This document shows, one piece after another, positions 27,172-35,328 of a DNA stretch of 64,000 nucleotides. Where the stretch lies: NCBI GenBank assembly GCA_963677175.2, contig CAXXES010000003.1, positions 248,001 to 312,000 of the forward strand, in the 5' to 3' direction. Origin of the DNA: Sunxiuqinia sp963677175 (GTDB lineage Bacteria > Bacteroidota > Bacteroidia > Bacteroidales > Prolixibacteraceae). Both the position numbers and the translations under genes were made by a program. The notes under the pieces are model-generated. The model worked only from the letters and a program-made list of their open reading frames with translations, was not told where the DNA came from and searched no databases. The stretch's first letter is position 1, and the number at the start of each line of letters is the position of its first letter.

Positions 27172-27751
27172 CCCAAAGCCCGGGTTACAATCCGACGGGT
27201 TGGCTCAGGCAAGTTTAATTGTAAAGCAGCATGATGACCATGATCCGACATTTTATTCCAGGTTTTTTGCACAATGTGCACCAGTTGCGTGTCGGTTTTA
27301 CTCTGCATGAAATCGTGCATGTAATGCTCAAGGAAAAACAGGCAAACCACATCCTCCAGTTTCTGAGCTTCATCCAATCGGTGAATGTTCAGCTTTTCAG
27401 GATGTCCACAACCTCCGAAGCAAAATCGTCGGAGTAGCCGCTGGCTTGCAAAATGGCAGCCGCTTTCCCGGCTTGGTAGTCGCCCAGGTAGTTGCGCCAC
27501 TGGAAGTAGCCAATTCGACCTTCGGGATATTCGGTCCGCTGAATTTCCCAGCGGTACAAATGCTGGCAATAAGCGGCAATGGTCAAAGCTTCCGAGGCGT
27601 CGGGATACACCTGTTGCAGACACTCCAACAGCCGTTGGGTATAAAGCCACTCGGCGGGTACCGGTTCGGAGCCCTCAAATTCTTTGTTGGGATCTTGCAG
27701 GTGGGCTGCTTTCAGCGCTGCTGTTGCTTTCTGAAAAGTTAAGCTGTACAT
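27168..27751 (-). pseudogene. DUF4202 protein, frameshifted
   Basis: The first 120 residues (TEYPEGRIGYFQWRNYLGDY, SGYSDDFASEVVDIL) and the C-terminal part in another frame (KLNIHRLDEAQKLEDVVCLF, FLEHYMHDFMQSK) together form a protein of about 195 residues that I recognise as DUF4202. The frame changes at CTGAAAAGCTGAAC (about 27388-27398); one extra A would restore DILKKLNIHRLDEA. These proteins often neighbour assimilatory sulfite and nitrite reductase genes, but their function is unknown. It is convergent with moeB, overlapping its end by 4 bases. Either a true one-base deletion or a homopolymer sequencing error. Confidence 0.78.
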
Positions 27752-27885
27752 GAGGATGCTGTTTTTTTTGATTTAACACCAATAAACAATCATTGTTGCC
27801 CGGCTAATTGAAATTTTCCTACGACAACTGTCGGATGAAACAAAGATAGGGTTACAGCGATTTCGGAATTCGATAAAATGGTGTT

Positions 27886-27977
27886 ATGGGCTAAAGCCCC
27901 GCATCATGATGCGATCAATAACCCCGGCATTAATGCCGGGGTTATTGAAAGCTAGTTTTGACGGGGCTTTAGCCCAT
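27886..27977. repeat. 92-bp nested palindrome (REP-like element)
   Basis: ATGGGCTAAAGCCCCG at 27886-27901 is inverted exactly at 27962-27977. Inside, AATAACCCCGGCAT at 27917-27930 pairs with ATGCCGGGGTTATT at 27933-27946, and GCATCATGATGC at 27901-27912 is itself palindromic. The element sits alone in the gap before nirB. Such GGGCTAAAGCCC-type palindromes resemble REP sequences mobilised by Y1 (RAYT) transposases; no such gene is in the window. Confidence 0.75.
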
Positions 27978-28027
27978 CATTGATAATTATTAACCGGATA
28001 CTAATTAAAATTTTAAAAATCACCAAG

Positions 28028-30521
28028 ATGAAGAAGAAAATTGTATTAATTGGAAACGGGATGACCGGCTATAAATTTTGTGAGAAATTTGCCGCATCTG
28101 CACTTAGCGAAGCCTATGAGCTGGTTGTTTTTGGTGAAGAAAGACATCCGGCTTATGATCGTGTTCACCTGACTTCCTATTATACCGGAACCATTCCGGC
28201 GGAACTATTTCTGGCTCCTGCTGCCTGGTATGAGGAAAACCAAATTGAACTGCTCACCAACGAAAAAGTGATCGCCATTGACCGGAATGCCAAAACGGTA
28301 AGCTCAGAGAAAGATAAAACCTATCCGTATGACGTTCTGGTTTTGGCAACCGGCTCATCCGCTTTCGTTCCTCCTATCAAGGGGATTGAGAAGCAAGGCG
28401 TGTTTGTATACCGGACATTCGACGACATTGACAACATCAAACAGTACATTCCGAAGTCGAAAAAGGCTGCTGTTATTGGAGGTGGACTGCTTGGACTTGA
28501 GGCTGCCAAGGCCTTACTCGACGATGGTCTGCCCACCAGCATTGTGGAATTTGCCTCCCGCCTGATGCCGCGGCAACTGGACTTGTAGGGAGCCAGCATT
28601 CTGAAAGCCAAGCTGGAAGAATTTAAGCTGGAAGTGCTGCTCAATAAAAGCACCGAAAACATCATCGGCAACGGTTCCATTCAAGGGCTGAAGTTCACTG
28701 ATGGATCTCAGCTTGATGCCGACTTGCTTGTGATTTCGGCAGGTATCCGTCCACGCGATGAGCTGGCACAGCATGCCGGGCTGGAAGTGCATCCCCGCGG
28801 TGGAATTGTGGTCAACAGCAAAATGGAAACGGCCGATCCTTCAGTTTTTGCCATTGGCGAATGCGTGGTGGTTCACAACATGGTTTGGGGCTTGGTTGCT
28901 CCTTGTTACGAGATGGCCGAAACACTGGTTAAAAATCTTCAGGGTGGGACATCCGAGTTTCTGGGTTTCGACCTTTCATCAAAATTAAAACTGATCGGCA
29001 CCGATGTTGCCAGCTTTGGCGATGCCTTGATTGAAAGCGATAAAATTAAAACCATCGTTTACGAAAACAAAGCCCGCGGGATTTACAAACGTCTCAACTT
29101 ATCAGAAGATGGCAAATACCTGCTTGGTGGAATTCTGGTTGGCGAAGCAGAAGAATATAACCTGCTGAAACAAGTCGTGAACAACAAAATGGTGCTGCCC
29201 GCCAACCCCGAAGACTTTATTTTGGGTGCCCGCGGCGGTGAAGGTGCAGGGGGCATTAGTGTGGGCGACCTGCCCGACAGCGCCAATATTTGCTCGTGCG
29301 AAAACATCAGTAAAGGCGACATTCTGACCGCGATTGAAAACGAAGGCGCCGAAGCTGTTCCGCTGATTAAAAAATGCACCAAAGCCGGTACCGGTTGCGG
29401 TGGTTGTGTTCCCATGCTGGACGCTGCTTACCTGCTACATGAAAGCGCAGGGGCGCGAAGTGCGTAAAACCATTTGCGAGCACTTCAGCTACACCCGCCA
29501 GGAACTTTACGACTTGATCAAGGTCAACGAGATCAAAAGCTTTGGCGGACTATTGAGGACTTACGGGAGTGGTTCGGGTTGCGAAACCTGTAAGCCGGTG
29601 GTGGCCTCCTTGCTGGCAAGCATCTGGAATGATGTCATTGTGAAACACGACACGATTCAGGACACCAACGACCGCTTTCTGGCCAACATCCAGTAGCGGG
29701 GTGTTTATTCCGTGGTTCTGCGAATCCCAGGAGGAGAGATTACACCCGAAAAACTGATTGTGATTGGCAGCGTAGCTAAAAAGTACGACCTCTACACCAA
29801 AATTACCGGGGGACAGCGCATCGATTTGTTTGGCGCCCGTGTTGACCAGCTGCCTGATATTTGGGAAGAACTGATTGATGCTGGCTTTGAAAGCGGACAT
29901 GCCTATGGCAAGGCCCTGCGAACCGTGAAAAGCTGCGTGGGTTCAACCTGGTGTCGCTACGGAATGCACGATTCTGTGTCGTTTGCTATTGAAGTGGAAA
30001 ACCGGTACAAAGGTCTGCGCTCGCCGCACAAGCTGAAAGGAGGCGTATCAGGCTGCGTGCGCGAATGTGCCGAAGCACGCGGAAAAGACTTCGGCATTAT
30101 TGCCACCGAAAAAGGCTGGAACCTGTTTGTATGCGGAAATGGCGGCGCCAATCCGCGTCATGCCGATCTGTTGGATTCCGACATCGACAAGGAAACCGTC
30201 GTTAAATACCTTGACCGCTTTCTCATGTTTTACATCAAAACGGCTGAACCACTCACCCGGACTTCCAAATGGCTGGCCAGTCTTGAAGGCGGCTTGGGCT
30301 ACCTGAAAGATGTGATTGTAAGAGACTCACTTGGTATTGGTGAAAAACTCGAGGCAGAAATGGCCGAGCTAATTTCGCATTACCAGTGCGAATGGACCAC
30401 GGTTGTTCGCAACCCGGAGATGAGAAAGAAATTTCGCCACTTTGTGAATTCAGACAAAACAGATAGCAACATCAAATTTGTAAGCATGCGGGATCAAAAA
30501 ATGCCCGCCAAAATAGTATAA
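28028..30521 (+). pseudogene. nirB: Nitrite reductase [NAD(P)H] large subunit NirB, broken
   Basis: The reconstructed protein (about 830 residues) would reduce nitrite to ammonium in the cytoplasm. It starts at 28028 with the FAD-binding KKKIVLIGNGMTGYKFCEKF, then a second dinucleotide fold (AAVIGGGLLGLEAAKAL). A BFD-like 2Fe-2S domain (CSCENI, CTKAGTGCGGC) follows, then the siroheme-Fe4S4 domain with KSCVGSTWCRYGMHDS and GCVRECAEARGKDFG. Three lesions break it: a TAG at 28586-28588 after RQLDL, a frameshift at about 29415-29440 after GCGGCVPML, and a TAG at 29694-29696 after FLANIQ. Both stops are one base from CAG. The cofactor-binding cysteines are otherwise conserved, suggesting recent loss. 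Confidence 0.92.
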
Positions 30522-30524
30522 CCT

Positions 30525-30887
30525 ATGGAAGTAACGGAAATCAAAAAGCAACCCGAAGTAAGGGTTTGGGTGAAGGCAGCTGGTGTTGAGGCATTCCCGG
30601 AAAATGGGGGAGCAGCCGTTTTGATTGAAGGCGAACAAATTGCCGTTTTCAATTTTACCGACGAAGAGCGCTGGTTTGCCACTCAAAACCAGTGTCCGCA
30701 CAACGGCGAAATGGCTATTTCGCGCGGACTTACCGGCGACAGCGAGGGGCATCCGAAAGTAGCCTGCCCATTTCATAAAAAGACGTTTTCGCTTGAAGAT
30801 GGCCAATGCCTGACCGACGAAGGGTACCGACTGAAAATCTACCCGGTGAAAGTGGAAAACGGGTTGGTGTTTATTGGTATTGAATGA
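30525..30887 (+). CDS. nirD: Nitrite reductase small subunit NirD (Rieske 2Fe-2S)
   Basis: A 120-residue Rieske-type protein. The cluster ligands are in NQCPHNGEMAISRGL and VACPFHKKTFSLEDGQCL (CxH and CxxH). It is the small subunit of the assimilatory NADH-dependent nitrite reductase. The start is three bases after the nirB stop, so it was co-translated with it. The frame itself is intact, but with nirB broken it has no obvious partner here. Product length and motif spacing are normal for NirD. Confidence 0.92.
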   Translation: MEVTEIKKQPEVRVWVKAAGVEAFPENGGAAVLIEGEQIAVFNFTDEERWFATQNQCPHNGEMAISRGLTGDSEGHPKVACPFHKKTFSLEDGQCLTDEGYRLKIYPVKVENGLVFIGIE

Positions 30888-30993
30888 TCTGAATCAGAGC
30901 GGTCAATCCTGGTCATTGATAATCATCAACCTGGTATTGATTCTGACTTGCTGCTTGTGCCTGCTTCTTATTACTGATGCCTGCCTTGCCGTT

Positions 30994-31055
30994 GTATTGG
31001 TACGAAAGCTTCCCTGAGCGCCAGCGGAGCGTTCGTATTGGTACGAAAGCTTCCC
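30994..31055. repeat. 21-bp direct repeat
   Basis: GTATTGGTACGAAAGCTTCC followed by C occurs at 30994-31014 and again at 31035-31055, 41 bases apart. The region (30888-31263) between nirD and the next gene has no convincing coding frame. The repeat may be a remnant duplication; no function is evident. Confidence 0.6.
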
Positions 31056-31183
31056 GCCAAACGCGCGGACCGTTAAAAAGTCCCCACGGTATTGATGTTC
31101 CTATGCCTGTGGTTCGACACCCCTCACCCGAAACGAAGCCCGATGACATTTCTGTGACATCTTATGATATCATGTGATCATTG

Positions 31184-31218
31184 TTTGACAGTGAGCTTAC
31201 ATCTGTGCCTTTACTTTG
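31184..31218 (+). promoter_or_regulatory. Possible Bacteroidota-type promoter
   Basis: TTTG at 31184-31187 and TTACTTTG at 31211-31218, 23 bases apart, resemble the Bacteroidota -33 (TTTG) and -7 (TAnnTTTG) elements, with one mismatch in the -7 box. They lie 46 bases before the start of the small secreted protein gene. This is a pattern match only. Confidence 0.4.
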
Positions 31219-31263
31219 TATCAGAAAACAAATTAGAAACAGAAACACTAAAAACTCAAAGCA

Positions 31264-31641
31264 ATGAAAACAACAAGAACAATGACACTGATGGTTGTCG
31301 CTTTTTTCATGATGAGCGGCCTGGCATTCTCCGGCGAAACGGTTACAAGCATAGCCAAAAAAGAACTGTATCTCCAAATCTCGGAAGTCTTCAAAGAAGA
31401 CATTAAGGAATGGAACAACTACTTTTACAAAAACGACATCAGCAAGCTGGATGAAAAAGTGTTGGTCTGTTTTATCGTCAATGAAGATCAATCCCTGAGC
31501 TTAATCAGGCTTAGCTGCAAAGATGGTGTTGCAAAGGACTATGTGAAGCACGTTTTCAAAACGCGGAAAATGAAAGCCGATAAGGTGCTTGTGGGGCAAG
31601 CGTATTCCTTGAATTTGGCTTTGCACTATAAAGCGAGATAA
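31264..31641 (+). CDS. Small secreted protein of unknown function
   Basis: A 125-residue protein with a clear signal peptide (MKTTRTMTLMVVAFFMMSGL, then AFSGE). The mature part has a mixed alpha/beta composition (LDEKVLVCFIVNEDQSLSLI, DYVKHVFKTRKMKADKVLV). That layout vaguely resembles a TonB C-terminal-like or small periplasmic domain, but no motif is firm. I do not recognise the family. It stands alone between nirD and two sugar-binding-like proteins on the same strand, with a possible promoter just upstream. Composition and codon use look normal, so it is probably a real gene. Confidence 0.7.
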   Translation: MKTTRTMTLMVVAFFMMSGLAFSGETVTSIAKKELYLQISEVFKEDIKEWNNYFYKNDISKLDEKVLVCFIVNEDQSLSLIRLSCKDGVAKDYVKHVFKTRKMKADKVLVGQAYSLNLALHYKAR

Positions 31642-31707
31642 GTGTAGTCGCAGCATTTCGAATTGATTTTGTTTTTAAATATCTTGTACCCAAAAGTTGA
31701 TGAGATC

Positions 31708-32772
31708 ATGACCAACAAGTCTTTAATCGTTTGTTTATTGATCCTCACGGCCTTTGGCTCTTCGGAGCTGAAGGCCGCGGATTGGAAATCCCTCATCAGT
31801 CTCAACGGAAGTTGGTACTTTACGGTTGGCGACGACCCTGCCTGGGCCGATCCGTCGACCGATATTAGCGATTGGGATGTTATTCAGGCACCCAGAACTT
31901 GGGAGCATTACTACGAGGAATACAACGGCTATGGCTGGTACCGGAAGAATTTTAGCTTGAACTGGATTCCCGAAACCGGTAGCGTTCACCTCTTTTTAGG
32001 GTACATCGACGATGCCGATGAAGTGTTTGTAAATGGTCAAAAAGTGGGGCAAAGCGGACGTTTTTATCCCAACTATGAAACAGCCTACAGTCAGGAACGT
32101 CACTACCTGGTTCCGGTTTCCCTCCTTAATAAAACAAAAAATGTGATTGCCATTCGTGTGTTTGATGAAGGCCGCGATGGCGGTATTGTCCGGGCCGATA
32201 AGTTTGGACTGTACTTCGACCGTGATCAGGCACAGATGGCTTTTGACCTGAGTGGTACGTGGAAGTTTACAACCGATGATTTTGGCGATATGCACAACCC
32301 GCAAACCAGCGATGAACAATGGGACGACATTTATGTGCCGATGAAATGGGAAAGCCAGGGCTATGCCAATTACGATGGACGAGCCTGGTACCGGAAACGT
32401 TTTTCGCTTCCCCAGAGCTTCAAGGGTGAAATACTTTACCTGGTGTTGGGCAAAATTGACGATTATGATGTGGTTTATCTCAACGGGCACAAGATTGGAC
32501 AGGTGGAAGAGCTGGATACCTATTCCCGCTTTCAGCGCAGTAACGCCTACTCGCTTTACCGGATCTATAAAATTCCATCCAACTTGCTGAAAAGCAAAAA
32601 CCTGCTTTCCGTTGAAGTGGAAGATGATTTTCAGGATGGTGGAATTTATGAAGGACCCATTGGAATCATGAGAGAAGAAGATGTGCGCGCATTTCGGGAA
32701 AAAATTAGGTGGCAGGAGCAAAACGGGGGTTGGAATTCATTTTTTCGCGATCTGATCCGCTTATTCGACTAG
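31708..32772 (+). CDS. Secreted protein with two galactose-binding-like (GH2 sugar-binding type) domains
   Basis: From the start chosen at 31708 (MTNKSLIVCLLILTAFGSSE) it is a signal-peptide protein of about 354 residues; the open frame starts 15 codons earlier. Two copies of a jelly-roll domain follow, at about residues 25-175 and 180-330. Copy one has LNGSWYFTVGDDPAWADPST, GYGWYRKNFSL and YIDDADEVFVNGQKVGQSG. Copy two has LSGTWKFTTDDFGDM, GRAWYRKRFSLP and KIDDYDVVYLNGHKIGQ. This is the sugar-binding fold seen at the front of GH2 beta-galactosidases, but no catalytic barrel follows. It probably binds carbohydrate in the periplasm or at the surface. A paralogue follows directly. Confidence 0.82.
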   Translation: MTNKSLIVCLLILTAFGSSELKAADWKSLISLNGSWYFTVGDDPAWADPSTDISDWDVIQAPRTWEHYYEEYNGYGWYRKNFSLNWIPETGSVHLFLGYIDDADEVFVNGQKVGQSGRFYPNYETAYSQERHYLVPVSLLNKTKNVIAIRVFDEGRDGGIVRADKFGLYFDRDQAQMAFDLSGTWKFTTDDFGDMHNPQTSDEQWDDIYVPMKWESQGYANYDGRAWYRKRFSLPQSFKGEILYLVLGKIDDYDVVYLNGHKIGQVEELDTYSRFQRSNAYSLYRIYKIPSNLLKSKNLLSVEVEDDFQDGGIYEGPIGIMREEDVRAFREKIRWQEQNGGWNSFFRDLIRLFD

Positions 32773-32774
32773 CT

Positions 32775-33767
32775 ATGAAAACACGAAATATAGTCAAGTG
32801 GTTGGGAAGCCTGACGGTGATGCTGTTGATGGCTCATGCCGCGGTGGCTATGGAGCCCGATGAGAAAGATTTGCGCGGGTTGTGGAAGTTCCGCATTGGC
32901 GACCGGAGCGAATGGGCCTCGCCGCAGTATGACGACACCGATTGGGATCGCATCCGGGTGCCGGCCCGTTGGGAGAACGAAGGCTTCCGGGGCTACGACG
33001 GCTATGCCTGGTACCGGACCAGCTTTTTGCTCCGTGCCGATCTGAAAAATAAAAAACTGACGCTGGAGTTGGGCTATATCGACGATGTGGATGAAGTGTT
33101 TATCAACGGCACCAAGATCGGTCAAACCGGCTCCTTCTCACCGCAATATTCCACGGCGTACAACGCCTTGCGCAAGTACGAAGTTCCTGCTAACGTGATT
33201 CGGTTTGGCGAAGAAAACATACTGGCAGTGCGGGTCTACGACAACCAGCTTGAAGGCGGAATCATTTCCGGTAACGTCCGCATTTATTCAACAGGCGTGT
33301 TGCCTCCCTTTCACCAGGACCTGACCGGAACCTGGATGTTCAACAAGGGAAAAGCGTTCAATGAGCAGGATCATAAGCCCATTCAGGTGCCCGGTGCCTG
33401 GGAAAACCAGGGATACAACAACTACGATGGTTACGCAGTTTATACCCGGATCATTCGGGTTTCCGAAGCCATTGCTTCTCAACGGCTGGTGCTGTTGGCC
33501 GGCCGGATTGATGATGCGGACCGGGTGTATATCAATGGCGAATTCATTGGCGAAACCGGGGACTACAATCGCAGAGGTGCTAATGAGCTGCATCGCGAAT
33601 TCCGGAATTACTTTATTCCGCCCCACGTGTTTAAAGCGGGTGAAGACAATATTTTGGAGATCAGGGTGTACGACTCTGGTGGCTTTGGTGGGATTTATGA
33701 AGGTCCGGTTGGACTGATGACCCAGGATCAGTTCCGTCAATATTGGAAATCAAAACGAAGAAATTAG
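32775..33767 (+). CDS. Secreted protein with two galactose-binding-like domains, tandem paralogue
   Basis: A paralogue of the preceding gene, starting two bases after its stop (ATG at 32775, signal MKTRNIVKWLGSLTVMLLMA). It again has two jelly-roll domains. The first has LRGLWKFRIGDRSEWASPQY, GYAWYRTSFLL and YIDDVDEVFINGTKIGQTG. The second has LTGTWMFNKGKAF, GYAVYTRIIRV and RIDDADRVYINGEFIGETG. The ending IYEGPVGLMTQDQFRQYWK matches the first protein's IYEGPIGIMREEDVRAF, confirming duplication. No catalytic domain is present. The pair may form a carbohydrate-binding complex. A hairpin after the gene (33812-33841) may end transcription. Confidence 0.85.
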   Translation: MKTRNIVKWLGSLTVMLLMAHAAVAMEPDEKDLRGLWKFRIGDRSEWASPQYDDTDWDRIRVPARWENEGFRGYDGYAWYRTSFLLRADLKNKKLTLELGYIDDVDEVFINGTKIGQTGSFSPQYSTAYNALRKYEVPANVIRFGEENILAVRVYDNQLEGGIISGNVRIYSTGVLPPFHQDLTGTWMFNKGKAFNEQDHKPIQVPGAWENQGYNNYDGYAVYTRIIRVSEAIASQRLVLLAGRIDDADRVYINGEFIGETGDYNRRGANELHREFRNYFIPPHVFKAGEDNILEIRVYDSGGFGGIYEGPVGLMTQDQFRQYWKSKRRN

Positions 33768-33811
33768 TTTTTTGCAAATAGTTTTTCACGATTAGATTTA
33801 GCGTTTTGTTT

Positions 33812-33841
33812 GAATGGCAGGCCGGGAATGGTCTGCCATTC
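33812..33841. terminator. Hairpin after the galactose-binding-like gene pair
   Basis: GAATGGCAG at 33812-33820 pairs with CTGCCATTC at 33833-33841 around a 12-base loop. It follows the stop at 33767 by about 45 bases. The T tract after it is short, so termination is plausible but not certain. Confidence 0.5.
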
Positions 33842-33966
33842 TTTGCTACCAGCAGCATACTCTTCTGCCATCTTTCGAGATGCGTCCTCGACTTATCCAC
33901 ATGTTCGTATAAAACAAGGCTTTCCATCCGTTGTTATTGAGGATAGTATAAACACTAAAACGACGG

Positions 33967-34404
33967 ATGATGGAAGCAAAAAACGAATTCAAACCAGTCA
34001 TGAAGGAGGTAGTTCTCAATGCCCCCATCGTGAAAGTATGGAAAGCGATAACCAACAAGAATGATATGAAACAGTGGTATTTCGACTTGGAAACATTTCG
34101 TCCTGAAGTGGGTTTCGAATTTCAGTTTTACGGAGAAGCAGAAGAAAAGCAATACCTTCATCTTTGTCAAATTACGGAGGTCATTCCCGGCCGAAGGTTG
34201 GCCTATTCCTGGCGGTACGAGGGCAATCCCGGCAACAGCTTGGTTACGTTTGAGCTTTTCCCCGAAGGCAAAAATACAAAGCTTCGTCTGACTCACGAAG
34301 GATTGGAAAACTTTGGAACTGACAACCCGGATTTGGCGAAGGAGAATTTTGTTGAGGGGTGGAATACCATTATCGGAAAATCAATCAAAGCGTTTGTGGA
34401 GTAG
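33967..34404 (+). CDS. SRPBCC/AHSA1-like domain protein
   Basis: A 145-residue single-domain protein of the START/AHSA1-like SRPBCC group. It begins with the typical VLNAPIVKVWKAITNKNDMK, followed by WYFDLETFRPEVGFEFQFYG and ends with FVEGWNTIIGKSIKAF. Such domains bind hydrophobic ligands or act as ligand sensors; the ligand is unknown here. Two adjacent ATG codons (33967, 33970) can start it. It is convergent with the Nudix regulator gene and appears to be a stand-alone gene. The family assignment is good, the function vague. Confidence 0.88.
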   Translation: MMEAKNEFKPVMKEVVLNAPIVKVWKAITNKNDMKQWYFDLETFRPEVGFEFQFYGEAEEKQYLHLCQITEVIPGRRLAYSWRYEGNPGNSLVTFELFPEGKNTKLRLTHEGLENFGTDNPDLAKENFVEGWNTIIGKSIKAFVE

Positions 34405-34423
34405 GGTTTCTGGAAATTGATTC

Positions 34424-35164
34424 TTACCAGCCGCCATACAATCCATTTTGCAGGGCCTTCTGATAGTTGTCAAGATCAAATTCGTACAAAAACGGAGCTT
34501 TGTAGGCACCCCCCGTTTTGCGCTTTTCCAGCTTGTTCAGGATTTTATAAGAGAGAATTCTTCGTTGAAAATTACGCCTGTCCAGGGTTTTTCCGAGAAT
34601 GGTTTCATACAGTTTCTGAAGTTCGGGCATGGTGAATTTCGCCGGAAGGAGATTGTAGCCAATAGGTTGGTAATTCAGCTGTAACCGAAGTGTTTCGAGC
34701 GCTTGGTTCAGGATCTGCTCATGATCCATCATCAGGCTTTCGATTTCATCCAGGCTTTTCCATACGCACACGTCCGAAAAAAAATCCGGCACTGGTTCTA
34801 CTTTCGAGAAATCGACCAACGCATAAAATCCAACCGAGATAAACCGCTGCCCAAACCATTCCAGATCAGGGCTTACTCCCATATCCGACAGATCGTTAAC
34901 CGCCGGATTCTTTTTTGAACGTCCCGGATCGCTGAATACTTTAAACTGTTTCAGAAAGATATTGTCCAATCCGGTCCGTTCTTTCAACACGCGTCTGGCC
35001 GCATGTTCAATCGTTTCATGCTGTTTTACAAATCCGCCGGGCAGTGCCCATTCTCTGGTGTGCTTCAACCGAAGCAGCAATACTTTGAGTTGGTTGTCAT
35101 GGAATCCAAAAACCACACAATCCAATGAAATACTAGCTAGAAATTCCCGGGTATCAAAATGCAT
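34424..35164 (-). CDS. Nudix-domain transcriptional regulator (NrtR/AraR type)
   Basis: A 246-residue protein with an N-terminal Nudix domain and a C-terminal winged-helix region. The Nudix box reads GGFVKQHETIEHAARRVLKE; the catalytic REUXEE part has become RVLKER, so hydrolysis is probably lost, as in Nudix-related regulators. The C-terminal part (FTMPELQKLYETILGKTLDR, RRNFQRRILSYKIL) is the DNA-binding wing. Such regulators sense sugar or NAD-type metabolites and repress catabolic genes. It is divergent from a GH3 glucosidase gene, and a perfect palindrome lies in the gap between them, suggesting control of that gene and of itself. Confidence 0.88.
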   Translation of the reverse strand: MHFDTREFLASISLDCVVFGFHDNQLKVLLLRLKHTREWALPGGFVKQHETIEHAARRVLKERTGLDNIFLKQFKVFSDPGRSKKNPAVNDLSDMGVSPDLEWFGQRFISVGFYALVDFSKVEPVPDFFSDVCVWKSLDEIESLMMDHEQILNQALETLRLQLNYQPIGYNLLPAKFTMPELQKLYETILGKTLDRRNFQRRILSYKILNKLEKRKTGGAYKAPFLYEFDLDNYQKALQNGLYGGW

Positions 35165-35244
35165 AATTGCTGTTTTCCTTCCATTTACATTTGGCAGTAC
35201 AAATAAAATAAATTCTGCCGTTGTTTGATTTTTAAAATAAAAAA

Positions 35245-35277
35245 ACTATCATTGCGTCCTAACGACGCAATGATAGT
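35245..35277. promoter_or_regulatory. Perfect 14-bp-arm palindrome, likely operator of the Nudix regulator
   Basis: ACTATCATTGCGTC at 35245-35258 is exactly inverted as GACGCAATGATAGT at 35264-35277, with five bases (CTAAC) between. It lies in the gap between the divergent Nudix-type regulator (start 35164) and the GH3 glucosidase (start 35329). It is not followed by a T tract, so it is more likely an operator than a terminator. The link to the Nudix regulator is inferred from position. Confidence 0.7.
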
Positions 35278-35328
35278 AATAGAAAACACTTGACCGAATC
35301 ATCACTACACATCTAAACTTATAATGAA

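Noticed and set aside
30913..31149. Minus-strand open frame of 78 residues between nirD and the small secreted protein
   Set aside because: It contains a 21-bp direct repeat and shows no domain, ribosome-binding site or coding-like composition.
33780..33930. Minus-strand reading resembling the tail of a small nuclease or GIY-YIG-type gene
   Set aside because: Only a short, frame-changing similarity by eye; it overlaps a hairpin and the end of another gene, with no catalytic motif.
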